Assembly (NCBI GenBank): GCA_051747385.1
Contig: JBNJGB010000002.1
Location: 186,001-250,000 of the forward strand
Length of the DNA stretch: 64,000 nt
Source: JBNJGB01 sp051747385
GTDB lineage: Bacteria > Myxococcota_A > UBA9042 > PHBI01 > JACKFB01
Reading direction: 5' to 3'
The notes beneath the pieces are model-generated. The model was given only the letters and a program-made list of their open reading frames with translations. It did not search any database and was not told the DNA's origin. Made by a program: the position numbers and the translations under genes. Positions 27,738-35,977 of this stretch are shown here, piece by piece (the first letter of the stretch is position 1; each line of letters starts with the position of its first letter).

Positions 27738-29086
27738 CGCCGCCAGTCCGGGGCGAACGTGGGGCGGTCCGGAGCGCCCAGGGGGCGATCATGGCTGCCG
27801 TCCAGGCGCATGATCCACAAGCGGGGCTCCTCGTCCCCCACCCGGCGCGAGTAGACGACGTAGCGCCCGTCGGGCGAGAAGGTCGGGCCCTCGGCGCTGC
27901 CCCGCCCCGCCGTGAGGCGCGCCACCGTGTCCGTGTCCAGGTCGTGCCGCATGACGGCGAAGCCGCCGCCCTCCACCTGCTGGGTGTAGACCAGCGTGTC
28001 GCCGAGCGGCGACCAGTCGGGCGAGGTCTTGTAGCCCCCGGTGGTCACGCGCCGCAGGCCGCCCCCGCCGAGGGACAGGATCCAGATCTGCGGGCTGCCC
28101 GTGCGGTCGCTCACGAAGGCGATGCGCTCGCCGTCCGGCGACCAGGCCGGTGACGTGTCCACCCCGGGGTCCGTGGTCAGCCGAGCGTGCTCGTGGCCGT
28201 CGGAGCCGTCGAGGAGCAGCAGGTCGGAGTTCTCCCCCTCGGCGACGCTCAGCGCCAGGAGGCTGCCGTCGGGCGACCACGCCCCCGCGGCGTTCAACCC
28301 CGGCCGCGCCGAGAAGGGGCGCCCGTCGACGACCCAGTCCGGGTTGCCACTCCGGTACGACATGTAGCCGACGCGCCCGTCGGGCCCCCAGGCGGGATTC
28401 AGGTTCAGGCTCTCGTTGGCGGTGACCCACCAGCGCGCGCCCCCGTCGGCCGCCAGGGCCAGGATCTCCTTCCGGGCGGGCCCCGTGCGGACGCTGGCCA
28501 GAAGACGCGTGCCCACGGCGCCCGCGAGGCCCGTGTCGTGCTCCACCAGGGCGTTCACCCAGGCCGCCGACGCCCGGCGCGTCTCCCCCGGACGCACGAC
28601 GACGTCCCCCTCCGGCAGGTCCACCACCTCGTAGCGCTGAAGCTCCACGAGGCGCAGGCGCAGGCGATAGGTGCCGGGGGCGCCGGTCGGGACCAGGCTG
28701 GCCTTCAGGACCCGCCGGGCGCCGGCCGCGTGCCACACGGCGCGCCCCGTCTGCGCCGGGCTCACGCCCTCGGCCCGCCAGGCGGCCGGCATCTCCTCCT
28801 CCGGCAGCACCCCGTAGAAACCGGTCCAGATCAGATCGCGGCGGATCTGCTCCGTGAGGCGCTCGGCCTCCCGGTGCAGCCACTCGGCCTCGCCCACCGG
28901 CAGGGCCGGCGGAACGGCGACGGTGTGCAGCCGCTCCACCAGGGCGCGCTCCGAGCCCTCGCGACACAGCCCGCCGACGCACACGCCCTCCTCGCCGCAG
29001 TGGGCGGGCCGCTCGCAGAACTCCGGCTCGGCGCCGGACGTGGCGGCCACCACGAGCATGCCGGCGACGAGAGCCGCTCCGCTCAC
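27734..29086 (-). CDS. tolB: TolB-like beta-propeller protein
   Basis: This encodes a 450-residue exported protein. A short signal (LVAGMLVVAATSGA) is followed by a Cys-rich stretch (CERPAHCGEEGVCVGGLC) not usual in TolB. Residues about 50-190 form the TolB N-terminal domain (IRRDLIWTGFYGVLPEEE). The C-terminal half is a six-bladed propeller with WSPDG..LAL, WSPDGERIAFVSDRTG, FSPDGRYVVYSR repeats. TolB is the periplasmic part of the Tol system for outer-membrane constriction at division. The start overlaps the tolA stop (ATGA), in the usual Q-R-A-B order. No pal gene follows; rpe comes next under its own promoter. Confidence 0.88.
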   Translation of the reverse strand: MSGAALVAGMLVVAATSGAEPEFCERPAHCGEEGVCVGGLCREGSERALVERLHTVAVPPALPVGEAEWLHREAERLTEQIRRDLIWTGFYGVLPEEEMPAAWRAEGVSPAQTGRAVWHAAGARRVLKASLVPTGAPGTYRLRLRLVELQRYEVVDLPEGDVVVRPGETRRASAAWVNALVEHDTGLAGAVGTRLLASVRTGPARKEILALAADGGARWWVTANESLNLNPAWGPDGRVGYMSYRSGNPDWVVDGRPFSARPGLNAAGAWSPDGSLLALSVAEGENSDLLLLDGSDGHEHARLTTDPGVDTSPAWSPDGERIAFVSDRTGSPQIWILSLGGGGLRRVTTGGYKTSPDWSPLGDTLVYTQQVEGGGFAVMRHDLDTDTVARLTAGRGSAEGPTFSPDGRYVVYSRRVGDEEPRLWIMRLDGSHDRPLGAPDRPTFAPDWRR

Positions 29087-29949
29087 CGGCTCATGTACCG
29101 GCCGTCGAGGTCGATGCGCATCCCCTTCGTGTTGATCCAGCGCAGCACGTCCGGGTCGGGCGCCGGAAGCTCCTTCGAGCCGCCCTCGGACGGCACGAAC
29201 CGGCGCACGGCGTCCACCGCGGCGTCGTTGAAGGCCCGGCTGTCGCTGTCCTCCACCACGCGATAGGAGACGATCTCGCCGTCGTGGCTCATGCGGGTGA
29301 CTCGCACCCGCACGCGGAGGTTCTTCAGCTCCCCCTCGTCGAGGAACGGCGGCACCGTGAACACCTTCCGGACGGCGCGGGAGACCTTCGCCGCGTAGAT
29401 GTTCCCGGCGCGGGCCTCGGCGCCCTGGCCGCCGACCTCGCCCTCCTCGTGGCCGATGATCTCGTCGAGGCGGGTCGCGCGCTTGCGCGGATCGTCCTCC
29501 TCGAAGTCCTTCAGGATGTCCTGGAGATCCTCCTCGGACTTCGGATCACGGTGCGCCTCCCTGGGCTTGCGCCCCTCCTTCACCACCTCCTCCGGTTTCT
29601 TCGACTCCTCGAGGTTCACCGCGTCCTCGACGACCTCCGGCTGCTCGTAGGTCTGGAGCTCCGGAAGCTCGCCGGGATCGGGCTGCTGCGAGCCGAGCGC
29701 CGGCATGAGCGCCGCCTCCAGCACCTCCACCTCCCCGACCGGGTCCGGCGCGGGCTCCCGCCGTGGGCGCATGTCCTCCGGCAGCGCGCAGCGGCGCTCC
29801 CCGCACAGCCCGTAGCCGAACGAGCCCGTCGCGGGAACGGCGCGCAGGGCCTCCCGGCGCTCGGTGCCGGCGAAGAGGAGGATGGCGACGATCACCGCGT
29901 GAACCGCCAGCGTCAGCGCCAGCCCCACGGTGATGTCCTCCGGCCTCAT
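29083..29949 (-). CDS. tolA: TolA/TonB-like energy-transducing protein
   Basis: This encodes a 288-residue protein with one N-terminal membrane anchor (about residues 8-27, LALTLAVHAVIVAILLFAG). A central acidic Pro/Glu-rich periplasmic region follows, and a C-terminal TonB/TolA-type domain (about 190-280: VFTVPPFLDEGELKNLRVRV, EIVSYRVVEDSDSRAFNDAAVDAV). It links the TolQR proton channel to TolB or the outer membrane. The ATG overlaps the tolR stop (ATGA); longer in-frame extensions lack membrane features and lie within tolR. The central domain is shorter than the long helix of E. coli TolA. Confidence 0.85.
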   Translation of the reverse strand: MRPEDITVGLALTLAVHAVIVAILLFAGTERREALRAVPATGSFGYGLCGERRCALPEDMRPRREPAPDPVGEVEVLEAALMPALGSQQPDPGELPELQTYEQPEVVEDAVNLEESKKPEEVVKEGRKPREAHRDPKSEEDLQDILKDFEEDDPRKRATRLDEIIGHEEGEVGGQGAEARAGNIYAAKVSRAVRKVFTVPPFLDEGELKNLRVRVRVTRMSHDGEIVSYRVVEDSDSRAFNDAAVDAVRRFVPSEGGSKELPAPDPDVLRWINTKGMRIDLDGRYMSR

Positions 29950-30602
29950 TCGAGGTCCTCGGCCGTGGGCTCGACCTCCGCTCCGCCCAGGAGGCCCGGC
30001 TCCGCCACCAGCCCGAACTTCGTGACCCCGGACTGGCGGACGGCCGCCATCACGCGGAGCACCTTGCCGTAGTCCAGGCGCCGGTCGGCGAGGACGTAGA
30101 TCTCCTGGTCCTCCTGGAGTCGCCGGTTGTCCACGAGCCTCTCGCCGAGGGCCTTCAGGCACGGCTCGAAGGCGACCTGCCCGGCCTTCGCCTCCTCCTC
30201 GCTCCCGGGGGCGCCCAGGTGGCGCTTCATCTCGGGGGAGACCTCGAGGCAGTCGACCAGGGTGGTGCCGTCGATGGAGAACTCCAGCTCATGGCTCACC
30301 GTGAGCTTCAGCTTCTTCACCTCGCTCAGGTCCAGGGCCTCGTTGTCCACCTTCGGGAGGTCCACGCCGACCTCCTGGTGCTTCGGCTCCTCCTGGTCCT
30401 TCAGCGCCCGGGCCTCCTCGAGGATGCGCTCGGCCTCCTCGAGGGTCTGCTCCCGCTCGGCCTCCATCTCCACGGTCTGCACGCCGGCCGCCACCATGAA
30501 GATGATGAGCAGCACCAGCATCACGTCCACGAGGGGCGTGACGTTGATCTCCGACAGGGCGCCCTTCCGGCCGTCGCCGCCGTTGCCGCTGCTCATTCCC
30601 AT
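29946..30602 (-). CDS. tolR: TolR/ExbD family protein with long insertion
   Basis: This encodes a 218-residue inner-membrane protein. The N-terminus has the ExbD/TolR signature SEINVTPLVDVMLVLLIIFMV, with the essential membrane Asp at residue 26. The C-terminus carries the periplasmic TolR fold (EIYVLADRRLDYGKVLRVMAAVRQSG). Between them is a charged helical insertion of roughly 70 residues (EREQTLEEAERILEEARALKDQ, then an acidic part), making the protein well above the usual ~140 residues. Two Cys (VDCLEV, FEPCLKA) could form a disulfide. It lies between tolQ and tolA. Confidence 0.9.
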   Translation of the reverse strand: MGMSSGNGGDGRKGALSEINVTPLVDVMLVLLIIFMVAAGVQTVEMEAEREQTLEEAERILEEARALKDQEEPKHQEVGVDLPKVDNEALDLSEVKKLKLTVSHELEFSIDGTTLVDCLEVSPEMKRHLGAPGSEEEAKAGQVAFEPCLKALGERLVDNRRLQEDQEIYVLADRRLDYGKVLRVMAAVRQSGVTKFGLVAEPGLLGGAEVEPTAEDLE

Positions 30603-30630
30603 GGGTCGCCCTTCCGGCGCATCTCGGGGA

Positions 30631-31386
30631 TCAGGAGAAGAAGTGACGCCGCAGGATGTTCAGGTAGTCGGTCCCGAACTCCTCCAGGTGCACGTCCAGG
30701 CGGCGCAGGCGGCCCAGCAGGCCGTTGTAGGCCATCACGGCCGGGATGGCCGCCAGCAGCCCGATCGCCGTGGCCACCAGGGCCTCGGCGATGTGGGGGG
30801 TGACCGTCTCCAGGATGGGCCGCGACGGGTCGATGTAGGCGAAGGCGTTCATGATGCCCCACACCGTCCCGAACAGGCCGATGAACGGGGCCGCGCTGCC
30901 CACCGTCGCGAGGAACGACAGCATGTACTCCAGCCTGGAGCGGGCGGAGGCCGCCGCCTGATCGAGGCTGCGCTCGACGTTCTCGAAGGCGGCGTCGGTC
31001 CCCTCCGGGCGGGCGCCCGGCCCATCCCCGGCGGGGCGTCCCCGCCGCCCCTCGCGCTCCCGGAGGATGAGCTCCAGCTCCTCGTAGCCGGCGCGGAACA
31101 TGTCCCGCGCGGGCGAGTCGGGCAGACCGTCCGTGTGCTGGTACAGCTCCGCGAGGCGCGTGGCCATCTGGAAGGTCTCGACGAACCTCCGGCTCCGGCC
31201 GATGGCGCGGCCGATGGAGAAGTACTTCACGCCGATGACGAACCAGCAGGCCAGGCTCAGGGCGACCAGCACCAGGAGCACGGCGAAGACCACGCCGCGG
31301 GACTCCAGCACCATCTCGAAGACGTTGGCCTCCGTGGCGGTCGCGGCGGCGTCGGCGACCAGGATGGGGAAGGTGGCGAGGCTCAT
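30631..31386 (-). CDS. tolQ: TolQ/ExbB proton channel protein
   Basis: This encodes a 251-residue inner-membrane protein with three membrane spans. The MotA/TolQ/ExbB domain is clear: VGSAAPFIGLFGTVWGIMNAF and ALVATAIGLLAAIPAVMAYN. I chose ATG 31386 because GGAGGAG precedes it and the N-terminus (TFPILVADAAATA... then a TM) is family-like. A Gly/Arg-rich cytoplasmic insert (RGRPAGDGPGARPEG) lies before the conserved second half. With TolR it forms the pmf-driven stator. It is the first gene of the tolQRAB operon. Confidence 0.92.
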   Translation of the reverse strand: MSLATFPILVADAAATATEANVFEMVLESRGVVFAVLLVLVALSLACWFVIGVKYFSIGRAIGRSRRFVETFQMATRLAELYQHTDGLPDSPARDMFRAGYEELELILREREGRRGRPAGDGPGARPEGTDAAFENVERSLDQAAASARSRLEYMLSFLATVGSAAPFIGLFGTVWGIMNAFAYIDPSRPILETVTPHIAEALVATAIGLLAAIPAVMAYNGLLGRLRRLDVHLEEFGTDYLNILRRHFFS

Positions 31387-31435
31387 CGTGGCGCGCTCCT
31401 CCGGAGCGAAGGCTGGTCCTGGAAATCGCCGGCAA

Positions 31436-31464
31436 GCGCTATCACGCACCCTGGGCGGTGTCAA
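31436..31464 (-). promoter_or_regulatory. promoter of tolQRAB operon
   Basis: On the minus strand a perfect TTGACA (31459-31464), a 17-bp spacer and TAGCGC (31436-31441). The expected leader is about 45 nt. Confidence 0.65.
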
Positions 31465-31562
31465 AACCGGCAAGGACCGAGCGTCGCCGCCTATTCCGGG
31501 CGTTCACGGGCGCTCCGGGGGAGCGCGGGGCGGCCCGGTGGCCCCCGCAGCGGCGAGGTACG

Positions 31563-31592
31563 TTGACAGCCCTCGTGCGCGGGCGACATTAT
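31563..31592 (+). promoter_or_regulatory. promoter of FHA repeat-protein gene
   Basis: A perfect TTGACA (31563-31568) is followed after 18 bp by CATTAT (31587-31592). Transcription would start about 50 nt before the ATG at 31650. Confidence 0.7.
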
Positions 31593-31649
31593 CTGCCGCG
31601 CAAAACCGCTCGATTTCGCGGGATTCGGACGGAAGTACCGGGAGCACCC

Positions 31650-33899
31650 ATGGGCGAGAAGGACGGGGCCGGCGGGGGACACCCCGAGGAGCCGGAGAAG
31701 ACGGCCGCGATGGACCTGGCCGACCTTGACCTCGAGCCGGAGGAGGACGAGGAGGAGGTCGAGAAGACCGGGGCCATGAGCCTCGACGACCTGAAGGCCG
31801 CCGGCTTGCTCGACGAGGAGGAGTCGGCGACGCCCGCCGAGGAGTCGGGGTCGCCCGAGAAGACCCAGGCCATGGCTCTCGACGACATGCAGGGCCCCGA
31901 CGAGGGCAGCGAGGAGTCCGGACCGCCCGAGAAGACCCAGGCCATGGCTCTCGACGACATGCAGGGCCCCGACGAGGGCGGCGAGGAGTCCGGACCGCCC
32001 GAGAAGACCCAGGCCATGACCCTCGACGACATGCAGGGTGCCGGCGGCGCCGAGGAGGACGGTGGCCAGGCGACCATGATGCTGGAGTCGCCGGTCCAAC
32101 AGGGCCCGGCGGCGGCCCCGCGCGCGCCGACCCGCCCAGCCCGCCTGGAGGTGGTCGGGGGGAACGACCAGGGGCGCTCCTTCGACCTGGACAAGGACGC
32201 CCTGCTGGTCGGGCGCGGCCTCGACTGCGACGTGGTGCTCAACGACGCGAGCGTGAGCCGGAAGCACTTCCGCTTGGAGAAGACCGCGGGCGGCTGGCGG
32301 CTCGTGGACCTGGGCTCCGGCAACGGCACGAAGGTCGATGGCCGCCGGGTCCAGCAGGAGGACCTGCGGGACGGGGCCACGCTGGAGGCCGGACAGACGA
32401 CCCTTCGCTGGCACGCGGAGGAGGCCCCGCCCGAGCCCGCCGCCCCGCCGGCCGCCGAGCGCACCATGGCGCTCGACGCCTCCGGCGCGGACTTCAAGGG
32501 CTTCGGCGAGGAGGAGGAGGAGGATCGCACGCGCATCGGCGACATGGCCGCCCTCGAGGTGCTCCCCGAGTGGGCGGAGCGCGAGGCCGCCGGGCGCGAG
32601 ACCTCCCACCAGGTGCCTGCCCCGCCTCCGAAGAAGGGGGGCGCCGGGAAGGCCGTCGGCCTCGCGGTCGGAGCCGTCCTGATCCTGGGCGGCGGCTTCC
32701 TGGCGGCCGACAAGCTGGCCGGGCTGGGTGTGGTCTTCGACGCGGGGGACGAGTCCGCCGAGACGACGAAGGCGCCGATCCCGGTGAAGGAGGGCCCCGA
32801 CCCGGAGGCGGTCGCCCTGGTCGAGGAGGGCATGGCGGCCTTCAAGGACGAGCGCTGGTACGACGCCCGGGCGCGGTTCCGGGAGGCGGTCGACGTCGAC
32901 CCCGAGGTGCGCGGCGGCGAGGCGGGTCTGGCCGGCGCAGAGGCCGAGATCGAGGCCTGGAAGGCCTTCGAGACAGCGGACAAGGCCCTGGAGGAGAAGG
33001 AGTTCCGGGAGGCCATGACGAACCTCCGGGAAATCGACGACACGTCGAGCTACTATCCCCAGGCCCAGGACCTGCTGAAGCAGGCGCGCGACGGGCTGGT
33101 GCAGCAGCAGCTCGCGAAAGCCCGGGAGCTGGAGGCCGAGGGGAAGCTCGAGGAGGCGAAGGCCGCCGTGGCCGTGGCGCTGGAGGTGGCGCCGGAGGAC
33201 ACGAGCCTCCTGTCCATGCAGAACCAGCTCGCCCACGCCGAGGCGGAGCCGAAGGAGGAGGCCGAGCCCAAGGCGCGCGCCCGCCCGCGCCGGCGCAAGC
33301 GTCCGCGCTACGTGGAGGCGGACTTCGGGCCGGGACTCGAGGCGTACGCGGCCAAGGACTTCGACGCCGCCAGCGAGGCGTTCGCCGCCGTGGCGGACGA
33401 GCGCGTCTCCAAGCGGGACGAGGCCAAGGCGAAGCGACTCGGCGACACCGTGGGCCGCTTCGAGGCCGCGTGGAACCAGGGGATGAAGAGCGCCAAGGCC
33501 TACAACGCCAAGAAGGCCATCACCCGGCTCACCGAGGCGCGTAAGCTGGACGCGTCCATCAACGGCGCCCACCAGGGGGAGATCAAGACGACCCTGTCCA
33601 AGCAGCACGCCTACCTGGCGAGCATGGCCTATCAGAAGGGGGACTTCGGCACGGCGGGCAACCAGGCCCGCAAGGCCCTCGCCCTGGACAGCGGCCAGCA
33701 GGCGGCGAAGAAGATCTACACCGAGGTCCAGACCAAGGCGCAGACCTGGCTCGACCAGGCGAAGCAGATGTCCGACTCCGACCCGGACAAGGCCATGCAG
33801 CTCCTCAGCAAGGTCCTGTCGGTCTATCCGCGCGGCGACGCCCGGTACAAGGAGGCATACGAGTTGCTGAACGAGCTGGGGGAGCAGACCGCGCAGTAG
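31650..33899 (+). CDS. FHA-domain membrane protein with Thr-motif repeats and TPR-like tail
   Basis: This encodes a 749-residue protein. The ATG at 31650 follows GGGAGCACCC and lies downstream of a good promoter. Residues 1-150 are acidic and contain at least five copies of a motif EKTxAMxLDD, three of them in a 24-residue tandem repeat, plus variants TMMLES and TMALDA. An FHA domain follows (about 165-235: LLVGRGLDCDVVLNDASVSRKHFRLE, LGSGNGT). A single membrane segment lies near 331-360 (GLAVGAVLILGGGFLAAD), and a long helical TPR-like C-terminal domain extends to the end. It is probably an inner-membrane phospho-signalling scaffold. The N-terminal threonines could be kinase sites read by the FHA domain in cis or trans (inference). 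Its UAG stop lies inside a palindromic element. Confidence 0.87.
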   Translation: MGEKDGAGGGHPEEPEKTAAMDLADLDLEPEEDEEEVEKTGAMSLDDLKAAGLLDEEESATPAEESGSPEKTQAMALDDMQGPDEGSEESGPPEKTQAMALDDMQGPDEGGEESGPPEKTQAMTLDDMQGAGGAEEDGGQATMMLESPVQQGPAAAPRAPTRPARLEVVGGNDQGRSFDLDKDALLVGRGLDCDVVLNDASVSRKHFRLEKTAGGWRLVDLGSGNGTKVDGRRVQQEDLRDGATLEAGQTTLRWHAEEAPPEPAAPPAAERTMALDASGADFKGFGEEEEEDRTRIGDMAALEVLPEWAEREAAGRETSHQVPAPPPKKGGAGKAVGLAVGAVLILGGGFLAADKLAGLGVVFDAGDESAETTKAPIPVKEGPDPEAVALVEEGMAAFKDERWYDARARFREAVDVDPEVRGGEAGLAGAEAEIEAWKAFETADKALEEKEFREAMTNLREIDDTSSYYPQAQDLLKQARDGLVQQQLAKARELEAEGKLEEAKAAVAVALEVAPEDTSLLSMQNQLAHAEAEPKEEAEPKARARPRRRKRPRYVEADFGPGLEAYAAKDFDAASEAFAAVADERVSKRDEAKAKRLGDTVGRFEAAWNQGMKSAKAYNAKKAITRLTEARKLDASINGAHQGEIKTTLSKQHAYLASMAYQKGDFGTAGNQARKALALDSGQQAAKKIYTEVQTKAQTWLDQAKQMSDSDPDKAMQLLSKVLSVYPRGDARYKEAYELLNELGEQTAQ
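31857..32072 (+). repeat. 72-bp in-frame tandem repeat in FHA gene
   Basis: Three 72-bp units begin at 31857, 31929 and 32001, encoding EKTQAM(A/T)LDDMQGPDEG-type modules of 24 residues. The first two are almost identical in DNA; the third is partial and diverges after MQG. This marks recent expansion of the Thr motif. Confidence 0.85.
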
Positions 33900-33958
33900 G
33901 ACCGCCGTCCCCGCCGGTCGGAAAAATGTGAACTGAGTAGGCTTGACCCCACGCGTCA
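33896..33958. repeat. convergent-gene palindromic element (inverted copy)
   Basis: This 63-bp copy fills the whole gap between two convergent genes. It reads on the minus strand as TGACGCGTGGGGTCAAGCC, then TACTCAGTTCACATTTT, then a GC-rich hairpin and GGTCCTAC. Its left end contains the UAG stop of the FHA gene and its right end contains the TGA of the membrane-protein gene, exactly as at 21508-21615. Confidence 0.85.
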
Positions 33959-35245
33959 GGCTCCGGTGCGCGACCCGGACAGCGACGCGCCGAGCAGCCA
34001 GCCCGCCGCCACGGGCAGCAGCAGGAGGCCGGCGGCAAGGACGCTGGTGGCCTGGACGGGCAGGAGGACGCGGTACCAGGCGTCCGTGGAGGCGACGAAG
34101 AGGGACAGGGTCACGAGCGGGGCGGCCACGCCGAGCCAGGTGAGGAGGCCGAGGGCCAGCGCCTGGGTCCGATCCGGGGCGCGGCGCAGGGTGACCAACG
34201 CCACCGGAGCCACGGCCAGGGGGAGGAGGGCGAGCCACGCGGCCATACGATCCCCCAGGAACGGCGCCTCCGCGCCGGTCCGGAGCAGGATCGCCAGCGG
34301 CGCGGCGTCCAGGCCGGGGAGGACGTGCAGGCCCAGGTAGGCGAAGGCCAGCAGCGCCACGCCGGTGCCCACGAGGATCCGGGGTCCCAGGCCGGTCGGC
34401 TGCCGCGCGCGCCAGAACAGGGCCCCCGGCAGGGCGCAGGCCACGACGAGCAGCACCACGCGCAGGCCCACGGCGCCCTGGAGCACGGCGGCGAGGGCCG
34501 GCTGAGCGTCGAAGGCACCCGCGGCGGACGCATCCCGCGACAGCGCGAGCCCGAAGGCGAGCAGCGCGACCCCCAGACCGGTGGCCAGGCCGGCGCGCAG
34601 CCGCTCCCGCATGGGCAGGCCGACCACCAGACCCAGGAGCAGCAGGAAGGTCGCCGCCACGAACCCGGCGCTGCCCGGGCTGGTCAGCTCGCGCCAGGGC
34701 GCGACGACCGCGTCGCCGCGCGTCGACGGGAGCGCAGCCACCTCGACCAGGAGCAGGAGCACGACGCCCAGGAGGCGACGCAGGCGACGGTCGGAGGCGT
34801 CGTCGGGGATCGGGCCGGGCTCCGGAACCCTCGCCGGGGGCCGGGTCACCTCGATGCGCGGCCGGGGTCCCACCGGGGCGCTGCGGACGTGGCGGAGCCG
34901 GCCCGAGCGGATGCGTGGCGCCCGCTCTTCGTCGCGACCGGGCGGGCGCGGGGCCGCCGGAGGAGCCCCTTGGAGTGTCTGCAGGCGGCCCTGGCGCGGC
35001 CGGCGACGCTCGGTCGGCTCGGGCCGCGTCGCAGTGGGAGCGTGGTCGGGGACCTGACCCCAGTCCAGGGTGCGCTGCCGGCGGCGGGCCGGCCCGTCTG
35101 CGCCCGTGCTCTCCCCCGCCGAGCCTCGGGCGTGCAGCGACGCGATGCGCGCCGGCAGGTCCTCCTCCGGGAGCGTGCGATCCGACGACGGCTCGTCGTC
35201 TCCCGGCTCGGTGTCGTCGGCGGTCGCCCCGCGGCGTTCGTCCAT
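33956..35245 (-). CDS. multi-pass membrane protein with disordered N-terminus
   Basis: This encodes a 429-residue protein. The first ~150 residues are Arg/Pro/Asp/Glu-rich and probably disordered in the cytosol. From about residue 170 there are roughly eight hydrophobic segments (LLGVVLLLLVEVAAL, FVAATFLLLLGLVVGLP, VVLLVVACALPGALFW and so on). I recognise no transporter or enzyme family. The ATG at 35245 is preferred to that at 35254, because the latter lies inside a -10 element (TAAGAT) whose start site would fall at about 35246, giving a leaderless mRNA. The gene converges on the FHA gene. Confidence 0.72.
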   Translation of the reverse strand: MDERRGATADDTEPGDDEPSSDRTLPEEDLPARIASLHARGSAGESTGADGPARRRQRTLDWGQVPDHAPTATRPEPTERRRPRQGRLQTLQGAPPAAPRPPGRDEERAPRIRSGRLRHVRSAPVGPRPRIEVTRPPARVPEPGPIPDDASDRRLRRLLGVVLLLLVEVAALPSTRGDAVVAPWRELTSPGSAGFVAATFLLLLGLVVGLPMRERLRAGLATGLGVALLAFGLALSRDASAAGAFDAQPALAAVLQGAVGLRVVLLVVACALPGALFWRARQPTGLGPRILVGTGVALLAFAYLGLHVLPGLDAAPLAILLRTGAEAPFLGDRMAAWLALLPLAVAPVALVTLRRAPDRTQALALGLLTWLGVAAPLVTLSLFVASTDAWYRVLLPVQATSVLAAGLLLLPVAAGWLLGASLSGSRTGA

Positions 35246-35252
35246 GGGCCTC

Positions 35253-35280
35253 ATCTTAGCCGGCGTCGCGCCCGGAGCAA
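35253..35280 (-). promoter_or_regulatory. promoter of membrane-protein gene (leaderless)
   Basis: On the minus strand TTGCTC (35275-35280), a 16-bp spacer and TAAGAT (35253-35258). The ATG at 35245 lies 7 bp past the -10, so the transcript should start at or next to the start codon. Confidence 0.5.
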
Positions 35281-35309
35281 GTAGGGCGCCGTACCGCCCT
35301 GTGCGGGCC

Positions 35310-35479
35310 CAGGGCGGTCGCAAAGTCGACCGCCCTCCCTTGCCCTTGCCCTTGCCCGTGCCCTTGCCCTTGCCTGCTCTCGAACGCGCAGAATCCATCG
35401 TCTCCGGGCGGATACAATCCGGCGCCGGGCGTCGTACCGCCGCGCGGCCCACGCTTCTCCGACTTTGCGATTGCCCTGT
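35310..35479. repeat. 170-bp TIR element with hexanucleotide core, copy 1
   Basis: The ends are terminal inverted repeats of about 19 bp, CAGGGC(GG/AA)TCGCAAAGTCG. Next to the left end is a perfect 10-bp-stem hairpin (35311-35336). A CCCTTG hexanucleotide array follows (35336-35376), then a unique segment containing CAATCCGGCGCCGGGCG. A second copy in inverted orientation lies at 37624-37786. No open reading frame or transposase is present. The element sits between divergent genes, just upstream of the receiver-gene promoter. Confidence 0.82.
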
Positions 35480-35497
35480 GCGCGGGCCCCGGGTGCC

Positions 35498-35527
35498 TTG
35501 TCACCTCCCGCCGGGCCGTGCTAGCGA
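35498..35527 (+). promoter_or_regulatory. putative promoter of receiver gene
   Basis: TTGTCA (35498-35503), an 18-bp spacer and TAGCGA (35522-35527). The -35 is close to consensus, and the -10 resembles others in the window. Confidence 0.45.
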
Positions 35528-35575
35528 ACGAGAGGAGGGGAGCCGGGCTCGGCCGGTCCCCGAAGCGGGGGAAGC

Positions 35576-35962
35576 ATGCCCAAGAAGCGCATCGTGTACG
35601 TGGACGACGACCTGGAGCTCACCGAGCTCGTGCGAGGCACGCTCGAGGAGGAGGGCTACGAGGTCGTGGTCGCCCACGACGGCGAGGAGGGGCTCGGCGC
35701 CGTCCTCACCGAGCAGCCGGATGCCGTCATCCTCGACGTGATGATGCCCAAGCTCAACGGGTGGGAGATCCTGAAGTACCTGCGGGAGCGGGACGCGTTC
35801 GCGGAGCTCCCGGTGCTGATGCTCACGGGCGTCGGGCCGGCCCTCAACGAGATGACCGCGCCGCTGTACGGGGCGAACGACCACCTGGACAAGCCGTTCG
35901 ACATGGACGACCTGCTCGAGCGGGTCGACGGCCTGGTCGGGGGGCGGACGCCCTCCTCCTGA
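35576..35962 (+). CDS. CheY-like single-domain response regulator
   Basis: This encodes a 128-residue receiver domain without an output domain. The phospho-acceptor is Asp54 (AVILDVMMPK), with the acidic pair at residues 10-11 (YVDDDLE), the switch Thr at 84 (LMLTG) and Lys106-Pro107 (HLDKPF). It would relay phosphate from a histidine kinase to a partner protein, acting by protein-protein contact. GGGGGAAGC precedes the ATG. No kinase gene is adjacent; the gene converges on cdsA with a 15-bp gap and lies between the two inverted 170-bp elements. Confidence 0.93.
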   Translation: MPKKRIVYVDDDLELTELVRGTLEEEGYEVVVAHDGEEGLGAVLTEQPDAVILDVMMPKLNGWEILKYLRERDAFAELPVLMLTGVGPALNEMTAPLYGANDHLDKPFDMDDLLERVDGLVGGRTPSS

Positions 35963-35977
35963 CGCCGGCCGTCCGGC

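Noticed and set aside
31857..32072. CRISPR-like regular repeats
   Set aside because: The units are contiguous, in frame and coding; there are no spacers. No CRISPR array or cas gene was seen in the window.
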